In this document: positions 10,650 to 19,954 of the stretch, in pieces
Layout: each line of letters opens with the position of its first letter
Position numbering within the stretch: the stretch's first letter is position 1
DNA from: Agelaius tricolor
Lineage: Eukaryota; Chordata; Aves; Passeriformes; Icteridae
Direction of reading: 5' to 3'
Assembly: GCA_023055355.1 (NCBI GenBank)
Contig: JALJCS010000051.1
Location: forward strand, 868,001 to 932,000
Length of the DNA stretch: 64,000 bases
Translations under genes and position numbers: made by a program
Notes under the pieces: generated by a model
Seen by the model: the letters and a program-made list of their open reading frames with translations, nothing else
Told to the model about the DNA's origin: nothing
Database searches by the model: none

Positions 10650-11260
10650 CACTTGAGTACTTTTAAGAAATAGCGAAGCTTTCCCACCAGCAACGAGCAA
10701 TTTTTTTGAGGTGTACTGATGGTAGGGGAGAAGAAGTCCTGATCTTGCCTTCTACTGGTGGCTCCAATATTCTGTTCATTGTTTCCTCTCCCTCTTCTTT
10801 CAGGTGTTTGCAGCTCTCTTGTTTAAATGGCAATGTCAAAGAACATCTCTTCATTTAGAGTAGGTGGATCTATGTGCTTCCTACTGCTCTTTGATTTCCT
10901 CTGCCAGGTGCTCTCTGGTCAGTCAAGGGCCTCTAAACTGACCGCTTTCATGCTTTGAGTGGCAGGACATTTCCCAATCTTTCTGAAGGTAAAATAAATA
11001 TATAATTAATAATCATGTTCTTTGTGTTAATATCTCTCACAGAATAACCTTTTCTTATGTCTTTGTCTTAAACTGTTCCTGTACAGAAACCTCTTGGGAA
11101 TAGGGGACATAACAGATGCTGCTGGGACATCCCAGAGAGCTGAGGGAAGAGCTGTGATGGTTATTAAACTGTTCAAATGTTCAACTTTTGTTTGTTGGCA
11201 AAAAACCTTTCTGTGCCTCTGAGTGTCACCAGGTCCTGAGCCCAAAGGACACAAACCTGA
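10650..11260 (+). repeat. Duplicated OR14 5'-flank block, copy 1
   Basis: Closely resembles 47,540-48,145: both contain the run from TTTTAAGAAAT through the stretch ending CCCAAAGGACACAAACCTGA. The copies part at about 11,260, where this one jumps into receptor coding sequence. No gene was seen inside. Confidence 0.8.
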
Positions 11261-11261
11261 C

Positions 11262-11775
11262 ACAACTGCCATTGGGCCATGGCAATACCCCGGGCCAGTT
11301 CTTCTGTGAAATCCCTCAGATCCTCAAGCTCTCAGGCTCAGTCACATACCTGAGGGAATTTGGGCTTCTTGCTTTTAGTGCTTTTCTTTTTTTGGGCTGT
11401 TTTGTGTTCATTGTTTTCTCCTATGTGCAGATCTTCAGGGCTGTGCTGAGGATCCCCTCTGAGCAGGGACAGCACAAAGCCTTTTCCACCTGCCTCCCTC
11501 ACCTGGCTGTGCTCTCCCTGTACCTCAGCACTGGCACATTTGCTTATCTCAAGCCCCCCTCCATGTCCTCCCCATCCCTGGATGTGGCCCTGTCAGTTCT
11601 GTACTCGGTGGTGCCTCCAGCCCTGAACCCCCTCATCTACAGCCTGAGGAACCAGGAGCTCAAGGATGCCCTGAGGAAAATGATTACTTTATCTTTCAGA
11701 AACAATAAATTCTCTCTTTTCTGCTTCAGAACCTTCAGAATGGAACTCTTTACAATCTCAGCCTTTTTTTCCTAG
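11262..11775 (+). pseudogene. OR14-type olfactory receptor, 3' half only
   Basis: Olfactory receptors are seven-helix G-protein-coupled receptors of the nasal epithelium. Homology starts abruptly in extracellular loop 2 (GHGNTPGQFFCEIPQILKLS) and continues through helices 5 to 7: SYVQIFRAVLRIPS, KAFSTCLPHLAV, and the helix 7 signature PPALNPLIYSLRNQ. Helices 1-4, including the DRY region, are missing, and an upstream flank is fused at about 11,262. The tail after LRKMI is not receptor-like and ends at TAG 11,773-11,775. It is closely related to the intact gene at 42,455. The missing 5' half makes it a pseudogene. Confidence 0.92.
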
Positions 11776-11779
11776 TTGT

Positions 11780-13380
11780 GCAGTTTTTCACTGGGACCTT
11801 TTCTTATTATTTTACTAGTGTTATAATGTTTTTTATAAAATACTGTAGTACTTTGCTGAGCATGTCTACATGAACATCTACTTTTCTTGTGTAACACGAA
11901 GACTTGCAGGAGGCTTGTTCCCTGTTCATTTCAATAAAATCCAGTGTCTGCCCTGCCTTGTGTGTCCAAGGCATTTCCTCAGCCCTTCTCTGGCTCTGCA
12001 GGGGCAGTGCCTGTGAGCAGAGGCTGAGGGAAGGGGCTCCCAGCACAGCAGCACGGCCAGGGACAATGGCCCTGCCTCTTTGCACATCTGCTCCCCCCAG
12101 CTCCACACTCCCCTTCCCAGCCCTGCTGTGGGTGCAAGGCCAGAGTGCTCTGGCAGCTTGGTCCCTGTCCTGCTGCATGTCCCTGCTGTGACCTCAGGCA
12201 GGGACAGGCCATGGGCACTGCTGGGACACAGCTGGGCTCCAGCACAGCAGCTCCATCAGCAAAGGGCATCTCCTGAGGGCAGGGCAGGGAGGCTTTGCTC
12301 CCCTCCAGAGTCACTCTCAGGCCTCTCAAGAGGCTCCTTTTGTTCCTTGCTCTCCCAGGGCTCAGTGGGATGAGATCTGTGGCCTTCAGGGGACTCAGGT
12401 CTGGGTCAGGTTTTGCTTGTTGGTGGCCAGTGCCCATCAGATGCTGAATGGTCTGTGCTGAACCTTCCTGGGGCTCTGCAGGGGCTCTTGTGCCAGGGCT
12501 GATGGCAGGGGAATGTTTGTCTGGAGGGCCTTGGGAGCTGCAGGAGAGCACAGGGGACCTGCAGGGACAGAGTGTGCCAGGGACCAGCAGGGAGTGGAGC
12601 TCACTGGGCACAGACCTGGCCAGGGTGGGGTCACCCTGAGATCAAGGCCTGAATGTCTGCTGTGAGCCAGGAGAGCTCTGCAGCCCAGGGACACAGCAGG
12701 CACAGGGAAAGGAGTCTGGGCACTGACTCCTCTGCCCCTCAGGGATCTCCCCCAGGAGGATCCAGGGCAGCCCCGAGCCCCTCTGGCAGCCCTGGAACAA
12801 GGCAGGCACCTCTGAGCCCCTCCATGGCCCCGCAGAGCCCGTGTGGGAGGGGGTCAGGGCAGGAGCACCCTCAGCTGCCTCTGTGTCCCAGGCTGAGCAG
12901 CAGAGCCCAGCAGAGGCAGCCCAGGGCCCCGGGCAGCACAGCCCCCGTGCTCTGCAGAGCAGCAGCCCCAGCTCGGGGCTCTGGGCAGCAGGGCAGGGCT
13001 GCAGCAATGGCTGCTCGGGCCAGCACAGACGGGTTCCCCTGGGAAAGGCTCTGGGGGCAGCTGGCATGGGCCAGGAGCAGGGCAGGAGCCCGTGGGGGTG
13101 CAGAGGAGCCCTGGCAAGAGGCTGCCCTGTCCCTGGGCCAGCAGGAGCTGCCTGAGGAGCCCCGGGGCCAACTCTGCTGCTGGGCTGGGCAGCAGGGCTG
13201 GCCCTGGGGCTGCAGGAGCTGCCCAAGCTGAGCATCTGCTGAGCATCCCAGACACAGAGTGGCTGTCCCTGACCTCCAGGGCCTCCAGTTCCTGCTGCAG
13301 GGCCTGACCTGACTCTGCTGCTCTGCTGGGCTGGGGCAGGGGCAGGGAGGGGAAAACAGTGGAGCCTTGTCCCCATGAGC
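11780..13380. repeat. GC-rich OR-cluster flank, no gene
   Basis: This stretch is full of CAGG/CCTG words and has many unconvincing open frames on both strands. Phrases such as GACAGGCCATGGGCACTGCTGG recur downstream of the intact receptor near 43,880, so it appears to be duplicated receptor-cluster flank. No splice-consistent exon was seen. Confidence 0.45.
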
Positions 13381-13384
13381 CCCC

Positions 13385-13510
13385 ACAGAGTCAGAATGGT
13401 CTCCATGGTTCCATGGAGCCCCATAGGGTCACCACGGTCCCCTGGTTACAGGAGGCCCTTCAGTGTCACAAGGGCCCCCTTGGTTCTATGGAACCCCACA
13501 GGGTCAGTTT
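13385..13510 (+). repeat. Short array of the ~38-bp repeat
   Basis: About three degenerate units of the repeat that includes GGTTCCATGGAGCCCC and CAGTGTCACAA. The same unit makes up the arrays at 44,940, 52,535, 56,615 and, inverted, 61,640. Confidence 0.7.
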
Positions 13511-13559
13511 TGCCAGTGGGCAGGGTCAGCACCAAAGACACAGACAGCAACTGAAGGAA

Positions 13560-14210
13560 TTGTGTAATTTATATAATGTATGTCTGCAAAAAACTACAAT
13601 AGGAGAGGCTCAGCAAAGCACATAATCATTAGAAAATAATTACAAAAGGAGCAGCTCAGCAATGCACCCAACCATCCCCACCAAGATTGCCTGCAGTGAT
13701 TGAGAAAGATCCAGCCCCAGCTACCCTCAGCCTTTACCATCGCCCAGACCCACACAGCAGCTGGGGAAGCTGTCACAGCCAAGGGCTGCAGAGCCACTCC
13801 TGGGCACTGGCAATTCCTGCAGGTGCCTCCAGCCACAGGTGAGGCTCCAACCCCGCTGGGAGAGGGCCCAGCTCTGACAGTGCTGAATGGACAAACTGAC
13901 AGCACTGCTAGTGTGGCAACATCTGCTTTTATCCTCTCTTGGCTCCCTCCCAAAGCCTGGCCAGGGCCCCAGGAGGAACCAAGGGAGGTGACTTTGACCA
14001 TTCAGCCCCAAACAAGGCCAAATGTCAGATTTCATGGCCTTGTCCAGCTTCTAAATACACAAAGGTCAATACATGTTTCACTAATGAGTGGCTACATCTT
14101 TCACAGTGCTAATGACCATGCATATTTCATTAGGGAGCAGATACAAAGATAACCTTTGGTTGGAAGGTTCATCCAGAGGCCACCTTGGGCTCAGGGCCTG
14201 CTGTTCAGGC
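13560..14210. other. Unassigned sequence before CR1 tail
   Basis: No exon recognised. It may be a decayed LTR or the body of a retroelement continuous with the CR1 tail that follows, but no coding relic was found. Confidence 0.3.
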
Positions 14211-14214
14211 CTCA

Positions 14215-14356
14215 CTCAGGGCTGGTGTCCAGGCCATGGCACTTCAGGGACGTGGTTTAGTGCTGGGCTTGGCACTGCTGGGTGAGCGGCTGCACTGGGT
14301 GAGCTCAGAGGGCTTTTCCAACAGAAAGGATTCTGTGATTCCATGATTCTATCCAC
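14215..14356 (+). repeat. CR1 LINE 3' end, sense
   Basis: GTGGTTTAGTGCTGGGCTTGG, then the GGCTTTTCCAAC segment and the terminal ATTCTGTGATTCCATGATTCTAT repeats are the typical 3' end of the avian CR1 non-LTR retrotransposon. Confidence 0.8.
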
Positions 14357-15012
14357 TGCATTCAGCTGGGGCTATTTTAGCAGCATTACTTTGCTCCAAA
14401 AGTCTCCTCTTGCCCAGCTCCTGTGGCCTGAGGCTTCAGCTCCTTCAGCTCCTGGTGCTGAGCTGCTCATGCTGAACGAGACGACTCGGAGAGAAGAACA
14501 CAGTCCATCCAATTCCTTCTGGGACACGGAGAGGGGAGGCTGTGCAAACAGGAGCATTGTTTGCTGTGGCCTCCTCTCTGCCCTTCACGCCTTTCAGCGC
14601 TTTGAAGCAGCCCAGAGCTTTCTCCAAGAGTGCAATGGAGCAGCTGTTCCTGCTCCTGGCTCTGGCTCTCTCCAGTCTCTGCCCTTGCCTGCTTCTGTCC
14701 CTCGTGCTGTGCCCTCTGTTCCCCCAGGGCTGGCTGGCTGCTGCCCAGGACTGTGGCACTGGCACAGATCCAGTGCTCCAGAGCCTCCTTTCTGTGCCCT
14801 TGGAGCTGCCTGGGCACAGCAGCTTTTTCCACCTGGAAGCTCCCCATGGACAGGGAGTGCCCAGCTCCGTTCCCTGCACAGCCTCCAGGAGCCCAGGGCT
14901 GCCATCTCAAGTCCCTGCTGGCACTGGGGGCTCCCAGGTGCCTCAGGCTGCTGTGACACCGCTGCACACGGGAGGGAACAGGGGCAGGGGCTGTGCTGAA
15001 AGTCAGCTCCAT

Positions 15013-15036
15013 CTGCTGCTGCTGCTGCTGCTGCTG
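15013..15036 (+). repeat. (CTG)8 microsatellite
   Basis: Eight perfect CTG units within GC-rich, apparently non-coding sequence (14,360-15,290), in which no gene is seen. Confidence 0.95.
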
Positions 15037-15594
15037 TGGGGTCATTTGTGCAGCCCTGGCCCAGAGTCAGGGATCAGATCCTGCCAGTCTCTTCCAGCCC
15101 TGGCTGCTCAGAGTTTGGGCCTTGGAGCCTCAGGTGGCCAAAGGCAGCTGCTCCTGGTCCCTCTGTGTGCCCGTGTTCAGCAGTGCTGCTCCATCAGTCT
15201 GTGCCCAGCAACGGGGAAAAGCCTCAGCCCTGCAGGGCCAGGAGCTGCCGGGCTCTGCCTGAGCAGCTCAGCCAGCAGGAAGGGAGCTGCTCCACACAGG
15301 AACCAGGAGCAAAGGACATTCCTTATATAGGACATGTTTTCTATTTAAAGGAAAAAAAAGGAAAAAGGAAAACAATAGGTAAATTGTAAAAGATAAGAAT
15401 AAAATCCAAGTGTTAGTGAAAACACATAACATAATGTTAGTGAAAAAAACAAAACATAAATGCAAAGTTACATTCTTTGCATTAAGAGGTACATGATCTT
15501 TTGAAAAAGAGAACTCAGTTATTTACATTGTAAATGTGCTGATGCCATGGATCCATCTTGCTGACTTCAGCAGCCTTTTTTAAAAGTTTTTCAG

Positions 15595-16788
15595 GTTGTT
15601 TCCAACATTGTTAAATTGTGGGTGAAGCAATGGGAAATTGCTTTGTCCCCTGCCAGCTCCAAGCAGGACGGGGAATGGAAACTCTGTCTAACCCCAAATC
15701 CTTTAGAAGATGCCCTTCATTCTCAGCCTGGAAATGAGCTGCACATTCCCTTTGAAACTGTCAGGGATTTTTTAAAGACACAAAGTCCCACTGACAGCTT
15801 TTTGCTCTGGTTTGGCAGTGCAGAAGGGCAATTCTCCATCCACCAGCTCCAGACTGCACTGCCTCAGGAGCACGGCCCACTCGCCAGCTTTGGCCCACTC
15901 AGGGCACTTCTAGAGGAGGAAGAAAGTGCAATTGCACAATTCCAGCCAATCAAGAAGGAAGAGTGGGACAGACAAAACTTCCTGGGGAGATCCAGGCATT
16001 CAGCTGGGACTGTGGAGAGTTTGGGTCCTTGCCAATTGGATGTGTGTCCCCAGCTGCAATCTCTGGGCCTGCAGCAGAGTCTCACTCAGCTGCCAAAGCA
16101 GAAAGCTCAGGCGCTGTGCTCGCAAGGGGCTCATCTGATGCAGAGCTGTCAGAGCAATGTGAGGGCAGAGCCAGCCCAGCTGGGCCCAGGGCTGAGCCCA
16201 GCAGAGCCCTGGCAGAGCCCAGAGCAGCCTCAGCAGCCGCAGAGCCCGGCTGCAAGGAGAGAAAGCAGAAAGTGCCCGTCAGCTGAGGGCTCCTGTGCCC
16301 TTGTGCCAAGGCCTGCGGTGCCCAGGCCGTGCTGGCTGTGCCCAGAGCTGTGCCCAGAGCTGCCCATCCCTGCTGCCTTTGGCAGCAGAGCAGGAGGGCA
16401 GGACATGTGCCCAGCCTGCAGCCAGCCACGGCACATCCAGCCCTCAGCAGCTGCCCAGAGCAGGATGCTCCTGTGCTCGCTGCCATCTCCCAAAAGCTCT
16501 GATCCCACCCTGCCAAGCACACAGGGACCCACCTCACGCCAGCCATGGCTGGAAGAAAAGCTGCTCCCAAACCATGGCCTCAGCCTTCTCCAAGGGCACG
16601 GCCCATCCACGCCACAGCTGCTCCCAAGCACTTCCCCATCCACACTGGACCACCTTGAACGCTTCCTCTGGAAAAACAAACAACACATTATTGAAAAGAG
16701 ATTAGATGCAAAAAGGGAAAGCAAGAAAAACAGGAAAAACTCTGATCTCTGTCAGGGCCTTGAGGAAGGCCCAACTCCTACATGGTAG
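15595..16788 (+). CDS. Large open exon, function unknown
   Basis: A 1.19-kb frame opens exactly in phase after a good acceptor (TTTTTCAG at 15587-15594) and stays open for 397 codons to TAG. There is no early ATG, so it would be an internal or last exon. The product begins VVSNIVKLWVKQWEIALSP, has an acidic stretch (LLEEEESAIAQF), a long Pro/Gln/Ser-rich low-complexity middle and a basic C-terminus (LERFLWKNKQHIIEKRL, then KRESKKNRKN). I do not recognise the family. The large-last-exon layout and the C-terminal LERFL helix faintly recall SPATA31-type testis proteins, but this is weak. GC-rich neighbours also throw up long chance frames; the AT-balanced 5' half and matching acceptor are the arguments for a real exon. 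Confidence 0.4.
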   Translation, partial: VVSNIVKLWVKQWEIALSPASSKQDGEWKLCLTPNPLEDALHSQPGNELHIPFETVRDFLKTQSPTDSFLLWFGSAEGQFSIHQLQTALPQEHGPLASFGPLRALLEEEESAIAQFQPIKKEEWDRQNFLGRSRHSAGTVESLGPCQLDVCPQLQSLGLQQSLTQLPKQKAQALCSQGAHLMQSCQSNVRAEPAQLGPGLSPAEPWQSPEQPQQPQSPAARRESRKCPSAEGSCALVPRPAVPRPCWLCPELCPELPIPAAFGSRAGGQDMCPACSQPRHIQPSAAAQSRMLLCSLPSPKSSDPTLPSTQGPTSRQPWLEEKLLPNHGLSLLQGHGPSTPQLLPSTSPSTLDHLERFLWKNKQHIIEKRLDAKRESKKNRKNSDLCQGLEEGPTPTW

Positions 16789-17189
16789 GGAAAAACCCAG
16801 CCATGGCTGAGGGAAGCCCACACTTTCTCTCTTCCCCCCTGCACTGCCCCCAAAATCACCGTGATCCCAAAGCAAACAAGGGCAGCTGAGCAGCCCAAGC
16901 CCTTCCTTGCCTGCACAGCAAAGCAGCCCCTGCACAGGTTCTGGAGTCCCACCTCTGCTCCCACCATGGGCCTTTGTTTGTGTTGGGCTGGCTGCCCCAG
17001 CCCCAGCCCCAGCCCCAGCCCGGGGCACGGTGGGTGCTGGGGGCTGTTGGCAGGGCCAGGAGCCCACTCCCATTTTGTACCCAGCCCAGCCCATCCCCAC
17101 AGCCCTGCCAAAAAGCAGCTGGGCAGTGACTGAAGGATGAGTTGCATCTGCCCCAGCAAAGGGGGAACCTTTGCTTCCCAGCCAGGCTG

Positions 17190-17345
17190 GGCCATGACCA
17201 AATCTGGCAGAATTTCCCCGCTGGGGACTCATCTGCAAATTCCCTGCGCAGCCTGGCTTTGAAGAAGGTGCCAGAATCAAAGTCCATCACCTTCAGCCTC
17301 CAGGGGCCAGGCTGAGGAAGAGCTTGTCATCCTTGATGTCATCCT
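17190..17345 (-). pseudogene. PIM-like kinase fragment
   Basis: On the minus strand, DIKDDKLFLSLAPG is followed after a one-base frame change by LKVMDFDSGTFFKARLRREFAD. In PIM serine/threonine kinases the catalytic loop HRDIKDEN and the DFGSGA metal-binding loop are arranged just like this. Here His-Arg is replaced by Ser-Gln and the DFG glycine by Asp, and the frame is broken, so no active kinase can be made. No N-lobe or C-lobe was found. PIM-like genes are strongly multiplied in songbirds, which supports the identification. Confidence 0.5.
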
Positions 17346-17352
17346 GGCTGTC

Positions 17353-17354
<2 letters not shown>

Positions 17355-17414
<60 letters not shown>
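17355..17414 (+). repeat. (CAG)20 microsatellite
   Basis: Twenty perfect CAG units directly beside the PIM-like fragment. Reading it as polyalanine or polyserine gives open frames, but no surrounding gene supports them. Confidence 0.97.
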
Positions 17415-17417
<3 letters not shown>

Positions 17418-17799
17418 CCCCACCCAGTACAGCTTCTCCAGGGGCTCCTGCTCCTTCCCTGGGGGCAGACCAGGCTCTCAGGGCTCTGCCCAGGGCCCCA
17501 GCTGTCAGGGAACCAGGACAAGCAAAACCAGCTTGGATGGCGGCCACCAGTGCTGGGCAGAGCAGCTCAGCTCCAGCACAAGGGCTGCGTGTGCCCATCC
17601 CATGGCCCCGGTGCAGTGACACAGGCAGCACAAAAAGGTCTGGGTTCCTCTGCTTCTCATTGCCAAGGCATGTGTGGAGCTGGAACTTACCAGGGCCCTG
17701 GATACTCCAGGGACCTGGAGAACCATTCCCAACAACTGGGAAAATCCTAGGTGCTCCAACCACCCATAGATGAGGTCTCCAAATTTGCCCCAAAAGTGG

Positions 17800-19300
17800 G
17801 TCCAGCTTTTATAGGCCAAAAAGAGCAAGTCCAAGTGACTTGATGATATTTTTAGCCCAGAAAGCCCTGCAGCTGATGGTACACATCACAATCAGCAGGA
17901 GACACAGCTAGGCCAAAGCCCAGACCTCTGCTGGGAGCCTTTCCCCTCAAACACCCTTCAAACAAACCTCCATGCAAGTCAGTTGGGAAAGTTTCTTCAA
18001 AGGAGACCTTGCTGGCACACAACTACACAGGGTTATGGGAAAGATTCTAAAGCAGCCACTCTGGAGTCAAAGAGGCAGCACTAAAAGTCCCTGTCATCTA
18101 TTTGTAGCTAAATCACACTTTGGGCGAGTTGAAGGAGTTTGGAATGAGCTAGAGAGCGGACCTGTGAATTTTTTAGATGATGCCATTGCTTTTTCTTCTC
18201 TTCTACATAGACAGGAAGGGTGAGTTTGGCTCCCATCTGCACCGCATGGCTCACAGGGCCGCAAGACTTGTAGTTCCAAGAGCTTTGAAGGATTTCTTGG
18301 CCAAGAAGAGACGGCCAACAAGGATATTTAAGTTTTGGAGCCAATCCTTCAATATTTCCTCTTAGGGACTCATGCTCTCGGGGTCTCTAGCTGCTCAGAG
18401 TGACCCCAAGATAAGTTAGAAAGTCTCTTTTCCCAGCCCCGTGGTCGAAGAAGGAGTAAGAGCTCTTCATTTCTCGGTCTCAAGGTTGTTTCTTGTATCT
18501 TATCTATAAAATTCTTTCTCCTGTCCTGCCGAGGTCTGCTCAGCAAGACAGTCTAAGGCACTCTGCCTCCCCCGGGGCCGTGTTATCTTTTTCTACTAAA
18601 AACAACTACCTGTACAATATTTACAATTACTTTCCCATACCTATCATCTACGTTAGACAGTGAGCTTCTACTCGTAACCAATCGAAAAGTGCCAACATCA
18701 CAGCAGAACTGGAGGCCAAGAAGAAGAAGGAGAAAGGCTGGACATGCCCAGATTCCTCCATCTTGCCCCCTGAAGCCCCATTCTAAAAAGCCCCAAAATC
18801 TATTTTTCCACTCTGTGATAAATTCCCTTTCTTTTTGTGGCTTGTCATTCTTCATACAAGGTTGGGAATTGTTTTTTCCAAGGGCTAAATCAAAGGCACA
18901 GGGGTCTTGGGCTCTGTGCCAAGGTCTCTGAGCCCTCTGACAGGGTCTCGAGTCCTGCAGGGCAGCCCGAGGAATTTGCTGGCTTCCCACATCATGCTAC
19001 AGTGGTGGCTTCCTTAGCCAATCATGCCATGACGCAACAAACCTACAGCACTGCATCCTAAACTTCTTGTTTACTGTTGTAACTACTTTGATTTTTTCTA
19101 GATCTGGAACTCTAAAACTCTAAACATTCCTCCACTTCAACTTTCCTCCCCGTGTCTTTGCTAGAAACTAGAAATCCTCATTCTTGCTTCTAGCACCTGA
19201 GTTCGGAAGCCCTTTCCAAGGTCTCAGATCAAATGCTGTGTTTAATTCTGAGCTTTGCTGACAAGACCAAAGGTCTGGGATTTCCCTGCATTTGGCTTTC
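17800..19300. repeat. LTR-like remnants, no gene
   Basis: Between 18,380 and 18,720, and again at about 18,720-19,180, the sequence has the texture of decayed avian LTRs: short TATA-like ATCTATAAAATTC, CCCCGTGG and T-rich segments, no long frame. The pieces could be antisense parts of one element. No ends or target-site duplications could be fixed. Confidence 0.35.
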
Positions 19301-19954
19301 CAACAACACTGTTAGTTGCAGATTGCCCGGGATCTGTCTTGCAAGTCAACTCTGGCAGGAACAAGGTGGCTGCCAGGGGGCTGCTTGTGGCCTCTGACAG
19401 CCCCATTGCTCAGGGCTTGCCAGCGCCCCAGCCCCTCAGGCCCTGCCCCAGCCCGGCCAAGCTGCCCGGCAGCAGCGCCGCAGCCCCACAGCAGCTCCAG
19501 AGCAGCCCCAGCCAGAGGCACCTGGGAGCCCTCAGCAAGGCAGGCAGCAGCAGACGGGCAGGAGGGCACGGATGGCGCTTCCTGCCTGGCACAGGCCTTG
19601 TGGCCATCTCCAGGCACCGCTCTGGCAGGGATCCCCGCAGCTCCGGCCCCTGCCCAGCCGCTCTGTGGGCAGCACAAAGGCTTCAGCAGAACCACCACAG
19701 GCCAAAGGGCTTCTGGCCATTTTCCCTGCAGCACTGCATGCATGGGCAGCATGCTAAGTAGAAGCAGGCTTTTCTCCACTTTCCCTATGCCCTACGGACC
19801 CTGGGCAGCAAAGAAAATCTCCTGAGAGTGTGTATATTATAACATGGTATATATTTACATCGGGTAAAAAATAGAATGGAAGAAAAGAAAAATCTCAAAG
19901 AAAAGTAAAAATCCCCACTGGCTCAGGCTGCCCCAGCAAAGAGAGCCTTCCGGA

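Noticed and set aside
17324..17773. Plus-strand frame with a polyalanine run
   Set aside because: It is the (CAG)20 tract read in one of three frames; no splice or domain support.
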